Part shown: positions 1-9,104 of the stretch, piece by piece
Layout of the letters: the number at the start of each line of letters is the position of its first letter
Position numbering within the stretch: position 1 is the stretch's first letter
Assembly (NCBI GenBank): GCA_001929475.1
Contig: LXFE01000824.1
Coordinates: 1 to 13,389, forward strand
DNA length: 13,389 nt
Direction: 5' to 3'
Origin: Neolecta irregularis DAH-3
Lineage: Eukaryota; Ascomycota; Neolectomycetes; Neolectales; Neolectaceae
Made by a program: the position numbers and the translations under genes
The notes under the pieces: model-generated
The model's database searches: none
What the model was told of the DNA's origin: nothing
What the model saw: the letters and a program-made list of their open reading frames with translations, nothing else

Positions 1-19
1 TTACGTTTTTTTTTGGCGA

Positions 20-49
20 GGTGTCGCGTAAAGGGGGGTGTCGCTTAAA
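20..49. repeat. Imperfect 13-bp direct repeat upstream of the POP3-like gene
   Basis: GGTGTCGCGTAAA at 20-32 and GGTGTCGCTTAAA at 37-49 differ at one base and are 17 bp apart. They follow a run of T (6-14) and lie about 70-100 bp before the ATG at 121, so a promoter role is possible. The window starts here, so further copies to the left cannot be excluded. No known factor site is claimed. Confidence 0.4.
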
Positions 50-120
50 TCGGTGTTGAGCTTACTTGAAGGTTACTCGAAGTTGTCTGTGCAGACGTCA
101 TACATACTCCTCGCTTGTAA

Positions 121-915
121 ATGCCAAAACTTGACACCAAAAAAGCTGCTAGTAACTCAATCAAATCCAATGAGAGGCGTAACAAGATGATATTCAAAAA
201 TATTTTAGACAATCCTTATACTGTTCATTGGTTTAGACATTTACAAACTTACGAATGTGCTCATTATCTAGGCCAGAAATCGACCTAGTTAACATGGAGA
301 AAATTCTCGATCTTCTAGTATCGTAACACCTCTAATTGTGACTTACCTAAAACAAGATTATTGCTGCCACTATCAACCTATCATCTTTTTCCAAAAGATC
401 AAATATCTCGATCGCCGCCAGCTCTGGAGAATTTTCTCTCACTCGGGTTGAATGAAACAACACGTCGACTTGAATCACAGAGTTTTCGAAAAATACCATG
501 CACTTTTCCGTCATATCTTACAGGAAATGACGAGACGAACGAGGACAAAAGAAAAAAATTATCATCTGTATTTGTCTGCAGAGGAGATATGTTATCAAGT
601 CATATGTGGGGTCATTTTCCAACCTTATGCGGTATTGCCAGTGACGAAACATGTGAGATACGGTTAATATCACTACCAAGAGGTGCAGAGGAGAGACTTG
701 CTAGAGCAACTGGCCTGAGACGTGTTGGAGTCATTGGAGTGATGGTATATTTCCCGCAGAGGGATGTAATCAAATGCTAGGTGGACACACCTGGGAATGA
801 AGAACTGATGGACCTCATCAAATCCAATGTCAACCCTATTTCAGTTGATTGGTTGACCAAGCCTAAGTTTCGACCAACCAGGATAAAGACTATTTGTTTA
901 GGAAAGCCCTCTTAA
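121..915 (+). CDS. POP3: RNase P/MRP subunit Pop3-like protein
   Basis: Likely protein subunit of nuclear RNase P and RNase MRP, which process tRNA and rRNA precursors. The inferred exons 121-256, 289-322, 357-744 and 781-915 give 230 residues; the introns are 32, 34 and 36 nt. The start is firm because an in-frame TAA directly precedes the ATG. Blocks that match fungal Pop3 as I know it are an N-terminal FKNILDNPYTVHW, then ILDLLVSLLLPL, then LGLNETTRRLE, then the L7Ae-like core: VFVCRGDMLSSHMWGHFP, ISLPRGAEERL and RVGVIGVM. The last exon adds DTPGNEELMDLI and a V-DWL stretch before the stop, which also fits the family. The first intron (donor gtgctc, 32 nt) is the least certain join. The gene converges on BUD4 with 262 bp between stop codons. 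Confidence 0.8.
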
Positions 916-1177
916 AGGAAGATTAGGTAGGCAAGCAGTTCTCTTTCCTAGTAGGTAGAATCAGGACTATGTAAAGTCCAATGGTACGCTTTGATGGGTT
1001 TTCAGACGTGTTCACCACAATATTGACACTGACGTGATATAATGTGAAGTCAATATCAATTATACAGAATCCATTTATCAATATTGAATCCTTACAAGGA
1101 TAATAAAACAAAAACGGAAGACCAATACCCTGTGGAGATGACCAAGAAACGCTTGAAGGAGAAAAGAAATACCAATG
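916..1177. other. Convergent intergenic region (POP3-like / BUD4-like)
   Basis: This stretch lies between the stop codons of two converging genes and should carry both 3' ends. It is AT-rich, with TCAATATCAATT and a CAATATTG palindrome near 1050-1090. I see no coding frame with recognisable similarity and no tRNA. Confidence 0.5.
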
Positions 1178-4100
1178 CTAACGGTCTCTTTTGGTTAATC
1201 TAGGACATCGACTGTTATTCAGTAATCTCGCCTCTCTTTGCAAGACAATTTCTGCCCAAGCAGCCTTTTCGGGTATTTTTCCATAACATATGATTTGACC
1301 GAGAGCTTTCATCCATCGCTCTTTGTCTGCTTCAGATTCAGCATAGAAATCGATGACCTCTCCATCAAAGAAACGGATTCGGAAACCTTCTTCAACATAC
1401 ATATAACCTTCTTCTTGCTCTGCGAATGCTGAAGTACGACGAGATCCTTCTGCCTGAGCTAGACGATTTTTGTCATCATATAAACCGGTTGCTTTGGTTA
1501 GAGAAATTGCTGCACGTAAAGTTCGAGAGGCTTCATGGAACGCATAGAGTTTGGGGCCAACAAGTTTGAAGTATCTCCTTCTCCATGTCTGATATCAAAT
1601 AATGTTCAGTACAATGAATGGATACCGAGCAATCACCCCCTTGTTGGGATAGATGGCCTTCGCATAGCAGTTGGCTATACCATTCGGTAGTTTGCATTTC
1701 TTTTATACAAGCTGCCAAACTTCGCGGAGGTGGAGTCTGAAGATCAGCGCTAAGTTCCTCTATTATCATAAGAGTACCTTCCTTGGCGCAGGTGGCATAT
1801 AAAGCATCTGGAGATCGAGCTTGCCAATCTTATAAGGCCGTCTTCTCGTAATCTTAAGAGGCAGTTTAGGTTTACAGCCATATTGAATTTCAACATCTGT
1901 AGCCCACTCATTCATCAAAGTAACCTCCGTACTATAAGGCCGACCAAACGCTGAATCTTTGTAGGTATCAAGGGACACATACACTCGAGCAAAGCTTCCA
2001 TCATTCCCGACAATCCCATGGAGCGGTTGTTGATGTTGTATAGCGGCCGCTTCTTGTTCTTGAAGTTTCTTCGTTTTCTTGGGTGAGGAAAATACACGAC
2101 TGAAAGCACTTTGTTTCGATTTGGAAGGTGAGATCGGTAAAACGGGTTGTTTTTCAACTTTTACTTGTAATGTCAGCATAAATTCGAGGTCATCCAACGC
2201 AAGTCTAGATTTTCAGTTACGAGAAAGCATTCCTACTTACAGCTCGAATTCTTGACATATCTCCGAGATATGTTCGAGTTTGTTGTAGGCTGTTTGAATG
2301 CAATGAACACCGTTGTCCAATGTACAGCTGAAATACATATCTCGATCTTCTCAGTCAGCATATCCAATATAAAGAAGGATGTGCCTAGAGGTAATTTGAG
2401 ATCCAAATCTTTCACTCGAAGAACACGAACGAATAATCTCCCACAATCAGCGAATTTCTCGTTAACTTTCTTAATGGCAATTTCGCCTAGCTCTCTGATT
2501 TGTGTCTTCTTTGAGGTCGAACTTCTCTTTTGGTTGCTCTTGTCCGCTAGGGATTTGTTCTTTGAAGGTGCTGGCGGCACATCAAGTTCAGTAACCTAGA
2601 GATGAGCGTTTCATAAAGAAAAGTCTGTTACTCTTGGCGACAAGTTCTTATCCGGGGATGAGGAGACTGATTCGACATTGGCGCTGTCGTGACGATAATG
2701 ACTGAGATCTTTATCGCTCGACGCGTGAACGATGTTCGTATTCTGTCTCATTAAATAACCACGCTATAAATTAACATATATTCGTTTCGGGAGCAAACCT
2801 TCTGACCTTCGATTACTCTCTCGAAAGCTTGCCCAATATCAGAAAAACCAGTGTCGGATGGTCGAGGGAGTTTGATCTCCAATCGAGGTAACTCAATTGT
2901 TTTCGTCATAACCATCATTGGTTTTTCGTCTTCCTCATTAGCAGCAGAATCGGGTTTCGAATCATCTCCAAAACCGATGGTAGTTGGTGCCTCGATGTTT
3001 ACTTCATCCTTGTTTTCTATATGTGATTCACCGCTGACTTTACGGCGTTTGGCTGCAATTGTAGCAGCATCCGCAGGCGTTAACGAGGGACGGATCTTTA
3101 GTCCGCGACCTTTGACCGTTGCCCGCTCAGGGGAGACTTCAGGAGAACATTTATTGAGTGTGTCTTCATTCTCGCCGTCATTGAAATCGGTTTTCATCTG
3201 AGACTCTGGAGTAGATGGCCGGAAGACTGCATGAGCCAAGGATTTGTGCTCGGAAGACGCTAGATTCGTCTGAACAAGTTTTGGATGTGTTGTTTGAGCA
3301 TCAGAGTTTTTTGAAATTGTCGTTGGAGACGACATGTATCCTGACAATCCCAAATCAATATCGCCAAGGGCGCCAAATTCGGGCAACATAAGCGGGGAGA
3401 CTGTCGCAATGTACTCCGGCATATGAGGGCGAGATGCATCAGCGATTGAATCATCTTCGGTCTCATCGTTCAAATTCTCTGCGAGGTCTGGAGTTGGAGG
3501 GAACGATGTAATCAATGCGACGTTTGGAGATACTGTATCAATTGAGGCATTATCGACCGTTGGCGGTGAAGAAGTATAGGTATCTTCTGAAAGCTCTTCT
3601 TTGATCTCATAAACTTCGCCGAGACCCGATGTGCTAGTAAGATCGTTTTTGAAGCTCGGTGAAGTATTTTGATCGATTTGAGATTCCTCTTTAACTTCCT
3701 GGGCAAGATCCTTGTGAGTTGATGAACGAGCCAGTTTATAAAAGTAGGTATCACTTTCAGACGAACTCGCGGTGGGGAAAATAGGCAGTTTCTCTGTTTC
3801 AAGTGCCACTGGGCTAAACCCTTCGCCAGTATATGTGGTATCACCGTTTATCGAGATCCCAAGATCATCATAGGAAGAACTCCGAGGTTTCTCAATTTCT
3901 TTGAGATCAGGTTTGGCTTGACTGTCAGGGTCCGGCATAGGTTCAGGAACTTTGACAACTGGCTCGGGCGCACTTGAACTCTCTGGACTCTTCGATTTTT
4001 TCTTTGCTGCAACATCCATCTCGCTTGCCTTCCGCCTCAACTCTCGCAGTTTCTCGACTAATGCTTCTTTAGAAGTCGGGCTGGAAACAAGTGCGGGAAG

Positions 4101-5123
4101 TGTCGGCAAAGTTCTCGCAGAACTTGGGCTCGCGCTGCCTGGGACCTGTGGTAATGGTCGACCTCCCCTAGAGGAGGTTGGAGAAGGAAGTTGAAAAGGG
4201 TCTGGAAGTCCTCCATGTTTGGCGCCGGCGGGATTGGAATATGCCCAATCCTCTACCAGACCTGGACTTTCACGAATGCTTGAATTTCCCTCGCTTTCAT
4301 CCTCAGAACCGTACATGCCTGCAAAATCAAAGCTAGAGGCACTATAAGGCGACTGCGTGCTTTCCCGCTCGAAATGCAGAATTTGAGGAGCGGCGTCGTC
4401 AAATTTGACTGTTTTTCGCTTACGACGTGGAGTTGCTTGACTACCGTCTGAGTCTGCACCAGGAGACGACGGACTCTGAAGGTTGCTAATCAATGATGAT
4501 TTAGGAGAAAATGTCCGTTCTGGCAAAGGATTATCTGCAGTAGAGGTGTCTCCAAGCCCAAATTTGCGTTCAGGTGTTAAGGAGGTTCGGGGCGAGGTAT
4601 TCTTGGGTTGGGGTACAGGGATCGGAATACGTGTCACTGATTGTTGACGTCGATGCTGTTGGAGAAAAGGCGAACTCGATACTGCTGAACTTTTAGAGGA
4701 CGCTCGTTTAATTGGCGAATTTGGTCCATTGATGTCCTGGCTGGCAAAAATAGAGGTTCTCACTGGAGATTTCCCGGCCAGAAGTTCTAAAGGTGTACTT
4801 TTCTTAATAGGCGATGACGAGCCTGTAGTAAAATATAAAGTCTCGTCGGACGACGAGGTTTCCTTGGCCTGCCAGAAACTCCTCACGTCCGATTTTTTCG
4901 GGAAGGAGGACTGTAATTGATGAACCTTGGATTGGCCACCTTTATCCAGCAATGGCGACGGTATGTTATGCTTTCTAAAACTTGGATTGACGTCAGTGTC
5001 CACTGAAAGCTTAGGGTGCAGAGGAGTGTTTCTATAGCCAATGGTACTTGGATTCATGGGATTATGGGACTCAATTTGCTCAGAAGGGTCGAGCATTGCG
5101 ATCTTGCTTGTTCCATTCATCAT
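1178..5123 (-). CDS. BUD4: Bud4/anillin-like septation protein with C-terminal PH domain
   Basis: Likely a cortical scaffold at division and septation sites that works with septins. The exons on the minus strand are 5123-2799, 2763-2632, 2595-2385, 2346 (or 2349)-2241, 2204-1778, 1736-1626 and 1588-1178, giving about 1240 residues. The first ~770 residues are Ser/Pro-rich and look disordered, with several SP/TP sites followed by basic residues (SPIKK, SPVR, SPIKR). Then come GQKRGYLMRQNT, the anillin-homology region (RLFVRVLRVKDLDLKLPL, FSCTLDNGVHC, LDDLEFMLTLQ, DGSFARVYVSL, FGRPY, NEWAT) and a PH domain from about 1090 to 1210 (GHLSQQGGDC, WRRRYFKLVGPKLYAFHE, FRIRFFDGEVIDFYAE, RWMKAL). The frame stays open upstream of the first ATG to 5222 without another ATG, so an extra 5' exon is possible. 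One intron seems to be GC-AG. Confidence 0.88.
2347..2384 (-). other. Probable GC-AG intron with tandem GAGAAG acceptor (BUD4-like gene)
   Basis: The family match requires KDLDLKLPL to join DRDMYFSCTLDNG. No GT lies between them except one inside the second exon. The only join that keeps both blocks starts at GCACAT (2384 downward) and ends at GAG (2350) or AAG (2347), making 35 or 38 nt. CTGAC just upstream is a good branch site. The two acceptors differ by one Glu in the protein. A base error turning GT into GC is the alternative. Confidence 0.65.
4401..4430 (-). other. Basic patch with RVxF-like motif in Bud4-like protein
   Basis: The N-terminal region encodes TPRRKRKTVKFDD. KTVKF fits the [RK]-x-V-x-F pattern that PP1 phosphatase partners use for docking. 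The preceding TPRR is a proline-directed phosphosite candidate, and the basic run could also act in nuclear import or lipid contact. A comparable KTVxFD stretch recurs in fungal Bud4 proteins as I recall them. Function is inferred only. Confidence 0.4.
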
Positions 5124-5465
5124 ATAATCGTGGTGATTGTTGTGATGGTCTCTTATCAATAAAGCGTGACAGGCCTAGATTTTCGGTAGGGTAAGTTTGA
5201 TCCCAATTTGTTTTCCAAGAGGGTCAGCCTTTACCCCCAAGCGGGAAACTGTAAACAAAGCCAATTCAAATTTGCACGACCGCGTACGAAACTCAAAACT
5301 GGGCGCCGAGGAGTAAATATATGGACAATATAAGATAATATTATCTATATATTTAATTCAGTCCTGCTTTGTTACAGCTAACGGAATCATTGTGAAGCAG
5401 CTAGTGCATATCAGAAAGAAACGAAACCACACTGTCGCTACATCCTGGTGCATATTGACCATTAT
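5124..5465. promoter_or_regulatory. Divergent promoter region between BUD4-like and lectin genes
   Basis: These 342 bp separate two start codons pointing away from each other, so both promoters should lie here. The middle (about 5315-5355) is very AT-rich with TATA-like runs on both strands and a 14-bp palindrome. On the minus strand a short upstream frame, ATG at 5390 to TGA at 5358 (10 codons plus stop), would precede the BUD4 start if transcription begins that far out. No other gene is seen. Confidence 0.6.
5333..5346. promoter_or_regulatory. Perfect 14-bp palindrome of two inverted GATA sites
   Basis: AGATAATATTATCT reads the same on both strands and consists of AGATAA facing TTATCT. WGATAR is the core site of fungal GATA factors (nitrogen, iron and light control). 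Its place midway between two divergent genes would allow action on both. The surroundings are AT-rich, which raises the chance of coincidence. Confidence 0.4.
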
Positions 5466-6876
5466 ATGCCCCTACTTTACCCATATGCGATGCGCCTTAC
5501 TTCGCTACTTCTTTCTTCAGCATTGACATTCGTTATCGCAGGAGATCCCCGACTGTCATTAACGGATTTCCATGATCTCAACGCTTGGGACCAGTGTACG
5601 TCATGCTTTCCAAGACGAGGGCGCCTGTCGGTTAATGTTTGATTTAGACGGATCCGTTCAGGTTTATAGCGATCGCGCAATCTTATCAGCGTATAAAAGC
5701 CACGTAGGTGCGCTATGGGCAAAGCTGAGCAATCCGCACGAGGTCAATCGATTACTACACAACATAGACTGATACATCATAGGGATGGGTTGCTGAGTAC
5801 GAAATCAAAGTCGACGGTCCAGAATATGGTGGAGGTAAAGGGATTGCCCTCTGGTACACCTCAGAAAGAGGGAAAGGTGGGCTGGTGTATGGAAACCAAG
5901 ATAAGTGGGATGGCCTGGGATTATTTATCGAATCTTCAAGTAATGGCCGGGTATTACGCCCCCTAGTTTTTATTGAAATTTCAGAGCATTCTCAACGGGC
6001 ATTTGAACGATGGATCTATCGAATATACGAAATTAAGCCAGTCATCTTTGCAAGCATTTAGCAGTTGTGCGTTAAGTTATCGAAATCGTGGTCGTCAAAT
6101 AATCAAAGTTCAGCATGTTGAACATTCTCTTCGGGTCAGTCCTTCTTGGCTACAACAATGTTAAGGTGTATAGGTCGAAGTAGACGGTAAATTGTGTTTT
6201 GAAACAAATCAGGTCGTCCTACCCGTGGGATACTATTTCGGCATTTCTGTATGTGGCGGATGATCTTCTCTGATTTCTTAAATAGGCCGCATCCGCTGAC
6301 CTCCCCGACACACACGAACTTTACAGCATATCTGTCACCCCAGCCGTTAGAGCTGACGAAGCTGGAGCTAGCAAACAACTACATCCAGATTCTAAATACC
6401 AAGGACAAGATATCAGAATGAGTGTAAGTTGCTCTTCTTTGCTTACATAAACTTACGCCATGCAGTACGAGGATTTAAATTCTCTTAAGCAAGATCTTAG
6501 TGCTCTTAAACAGCAAGTGGTCAGCATCACCCAAAGTCTTTCAAAACTTGAACAAATCGATCGATCTATTTCAGAACTTGCCCTTCGAATCCAACGTATA
6601 GATCAGCATACTTCAGTTAGCCATGTTGAAGGTTCGAGGATTGCCGATAGAATGGAAAATCTTGGCCAGTCTATGTCACTCCTTGAAAGACGATTGGCGG
6701 AAGGAGCTGACCATCTTATATCGGTCCTCCCCAAGCATCTCTCAAGTCACGTTGCTGAAGCCACCCCGAATCTTTTCAAAGCGCTGGGGGTTCTGTTTTT
6801 GGCTCAGTTGATAATATTCGCTATATATCGAACTCTCAGATCGAAGCAAAAAGCCAGCAGTAAGAAGTACCTTTGA
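5466..6876 (+). CDS. EMP47: L-type lectin cargo receptor, Emp46/47 (ERGIC-53) family
   Basis: Type I membrane lectin that cycles between ER and Golgi and helps export glycoproteins in COPII vesicles. The exons 5466-5595, 5648-5742, 5783-5950, 5985-6134, 6174-6248, 6286-6423 and 6466-6876 give 388 residues; introns are 34-52 nt. A signal peptide (RLTSLLLSSALTFVIA) is followed by the carbohydrate-recognition domain: WDQYGSVQVYSDRAIL, GALWAKL, GGGKGIALWYTSER, WDGLGLFIES, SSCALSYRNRGR, GYYFGISAASADLPDTHE. Exon 7 encodes a coiled coil (about 253-340), one membrane helix (about 357-373) and a short basic tail ending KKYL, a KKXX ER-retrieval signal. The ATG at 5466 is the first in frame; the one at 5490 has a purine at -3 and leaves a tidier signal peptide, so it may be the real start. 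The calcium-site aspartates of animal ERGIC-53 are missing. Confidence 0.9.
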
Positions 6877-7081
6877 CAAATAGTGGGTATTATAATCTAG
6901 ACAAAAAGGTTATATTTTCCGAATAGTTCTCTCTGATCTGATTATAAATTCATGTTGAATGTATTCCTGATACATTGATCAAATGTGGATTGAGGGTCAG
7001 CTCAAGCCTCTGTCACGCTCTTTCGCGAAGATAGGCAGCAGAAACTTCCCCAAGCCATCTCCTGCTTATGAGATGGAATGG
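6877..7081. other. Convergent intergenic region (lectin / phosphoesterase)
   Basis: This stretch lies between two facing stop codons and is AT-rich near the lectin end. On the minus strand, bases about 7070-7016 have an open frame after the phosphoesterase stop (RRWLGEVSAAYLRERA). Joining it would need an implausibly short 21-24 nt intron, so I left it out. Confidence 0.45.
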
Positions 7082-7734
7082 TTACGTAGGCTTTGATGTG
7101 CCTTGCCAAACTTCCATCAGATTTCGTCCGGTTCTCACACTCCGGATCTCAGCGATCTCGTCATTCACAGCGTCTTTTAGTCCAAGCAGTATCCAGTCCT
7201 TTTTCAAATCATATCTCTTATTTTCCGGGAGGATGAGCTTGAATGTCACGTCTTTAAGATGTTCGCCTCGCAATGTTATTGTAAGTTTTCCAGATGCGAT
7301 CCCTTTCCGAAGACGATCTTCATGGATTTTGTCCACTTCTTCCACTACCGAAGATTCAGATTCACTGGTCTGGTAGTCCTGGTCTCTCTCGTGAATTTGA
7401 TAGTGTCCAATGTCAAACAAGAGAACAGCACCAGCTCCATACGAGCCCTTGGGTATCACGCCTTCGAATGTAGTGTAATCGAGAGGATGCGGATTGACCT
7501 GCACGGCGAGCCTGCGCTCCCCTGGCTGTAACATTCTCATACCTTTTGGAATGGCCTGAGCAAGAATGAGTTTATCGCAACCACTATGTAGGTTACCCAT
7601 GAGAACGTTGTTCCGTCTAATTGTAAACGTAAATCGAAATGCAGCCTAGTTGCATCGTGAACTTGCACACAGAAGAGGTTTTTTGATGATAAAGCCGGAA
7701 ACCTCTCGATCATATCAGGAGGAAACACAGACAT
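7082..7734 (-). CDS. Stand-alone LigD-type 3'-phosphoesterase (PE) domain protein
   Basis: Resembles the phosphoesterase module of bacterial DNA ligase D, which trims 3'-phosphate and 3'-ribonucleotide ends during break repair. Exons 7734-7597 and 7555-7082 are joined by a 41-nt intron and give 203 residues. Residues 20-95 carry the PE signature: CVQVHDATRLHFDLRLQLDG, SWAIPKG, RLAVQVNPHPLDY, FEGVIPKGSYGAG. H26, H32, D34, R36, H69 and Y73 keep the spacing of the H42/H48/D50/R52/H84/Y88 active-site set of Pseudomonas LigD PE. There is no ligase or polymerase domain. The start is doubtful: 7734 is the first in-frame ATG, but the frame is open up to 7860 with no ATG, and the N-terminal histidine known from bacterial PE (H9) would fall upstream. 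The gene diverges from TFIIE alpha over about 102 bp. Confidence 0.82.
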
Positions 7735-7836
7735 CCTGTACCACCGACCGTGGCGATTTGTACATATACTGTGAGGTTCGCCACAGATTGTGGCTCTGAC
7801 TGTTCCACCACCTTGGAGCAATCCCGGGCAGTTACC
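7735..7836. promoter_or_regulatory. Compact bidirectional promoter with 7-bp inverted repeat
   Basis: Only 102 bp separate the start codons of the phosphoesterase gene and TFIIE alpha. GTGGCGA (7750-7756) and TCGCCAC (7778-7784) form an inverted repeat with a 21-bp spacer. Part of this stretch may instead be 5' coding sequence of the phosphoesterase gene, whose frame is open across it. Confidence 0.35.
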
Positions 7837-9104
7837 ATGGCGATGGATCTCGTCCGTTCTCTACTTCGACATGTAGTTCGCGCATTCTATGAGACGAAGC
7901 ATGTCATTATACTCGAAGCGCTGATCCGCCACTCGGCGTAAACCCACTGAGTTGAAAAATCAGAAAGCTAAATGATATAGTTTGCGAGATGAAGACTTTG
8001 CTGTTATGACCTCTTTGCAGCCAAAGGAGGTACAGAAAATATGTGGAAAGCTAAGGGAGGATCGTTTACTTACGATGTGTGTGTTGTGGTTGCAGTCGTG
8101 TTGATGTCTAGGCATACAAAGGTTGAAGGGAAGAGCGAGCATCACAGGACATATAATAAGACTTGGTATTTTATCGACTATCAAGTCGCTGTCGATGCGA
8201 TCAAATTCAAAATGTACCGGTTACAAAAGCGAATAGAGGAGGAGATGACAAAGGTATCTAATTACAAACTTTTCAACAGGTATTCATGGATGAGCAAGCC
8301 GAAATGAAGGGATATCATTGCCCAAGATGTTCTCGGAAATATACAGCCGTGGAAGCAATGATGCATGTCGACGAATTCATGATCTTCCAATGCGAGTTAT
8401 GTCAAATTCCTTTAGAACCTGAAGCCGAAAGCGAAGAATCCAAACGAAGCCAAACAACTTTCTCAAATTTCAACGAACAACTGGTCAGAGTGATTGAGTT
8501 ATTGAAGAGTATCGATGAAGTGGTAGTTCCTGTGTATGTTACATCCTTTAGATACTAACTGATATCAAAGAACTGACTTCACCAAAGCCCATGCAGAAGC
8601 AGTGCCTCCTGCTCATGTGGAATCAATATCCGATGGCTTTCCTCACATGCCCCCCGGATCAGCTACACCTACCGCAAATTTAACGACTACGTCTTCGCAG
8701 GTGGCCATCGATTTCGTTTCTCGTGCGCCTGGCGATGAGACCGCAGAAGAGAAGATCAGAAAAGAGGCCCTTGCACAGTCAAATCAACTTCCTGTTTGGC
8801 ATACACAGAGCACCATTTCCGGGGATCTTACATATGCCGGGAAGCAAAGCCAAGATATGGGCCAACAACACCACTCACAGCAGGAAACTATTGTAGATGA
8901 CAAGTCGGCAAAAATAGTTGACGACGAGGGTATGATCTATTTGTTTGTAGCCTTCAGGCTTAAATTGCAGCGATTAAAACTTTCTACGCTGGTCTAGGGA
9001 ACGGAAAACGCGAGAGCGAAGACGGATCGCAAGGAGAACCCACCGCCAAACGCATTAAAGTCGAGGAGGATAGTGACGAAGATGAGGAATTTGAGGATGT
9101 TTGA
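7837..9104 (+). CDS. TFA1: Transcription factor IIE subunit alpha
   Basis: General RNA polymerase II factor that recruits TFIIH to the preinitiation complex. The exons 7837-7937, 7981-8076, 8112-8253, 8295 (or 8280)-8533, 8571-8929 and 8971-9104 give 356 (or 361) residues. The N-terminal winged-helix region runs LVRSLLRHVVRAFYETKH, HSALRDEDFAVM, VQKICGKLREDRLLT, WYFIDYQVAVDAIKFKM. A zinc ribbon follows (CPRC ... CELC, with YTAVEA between the pairs), then the helix LVRVIELLKSIDEVVVP and TDFTKAHAEAVP. The C-terminus has a basic AKRIKV and an acidic tail ending EEFEDV. The ATG at 7837 leaves only four residues before the conserved helix; an upstream in-frame ATG is not evident. The fourth intron's acceptor is ambiguous. 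Confidence 0.9.
8254..8294 (+). other. TFIIE alpha intron with unresolved acceptor
   Basis: The donor GTATCT follows EEEMTK. Three acceptors keep the frame: CAG at 8279 (26 nt), GAG at 8294 (41 nt) and AAG at 8309 (56 nt). CAG has the best consensus but makes an intron shorter than any other here. 41 nt fits the local size range. The protein differs only in the linker before the zinc ribbon. Confidence 0.5.

Noticed and set aside
6-14. T-run as a terminator or retroposon tail
   Set aside because: A nine-base run at the window edge is too little evidence, with no flanking duplication visible.
2252-2599. 115-residue plus-strand frame within the BUD4 gene
   Set aside because: Lies opposite conserved anillin-homology exons and shows no domain of its own.
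5124-5222. Extension of the BUD4 protein upstream of 5123
   Set aside because: The frame is open but has no ATG; a TTG at 5159 is not a credible start in a fungal nuclear gene. A spliced 5' exon remains possible but unsupported.
7016-7081. Extra C-terminal exon for the phosphoesterase (RRWLGEVSAAYLRERA)
   Set aside because: It would need a 21-24 nt intron from the GTAACC at the stop; the domain already looks complete at 7082.
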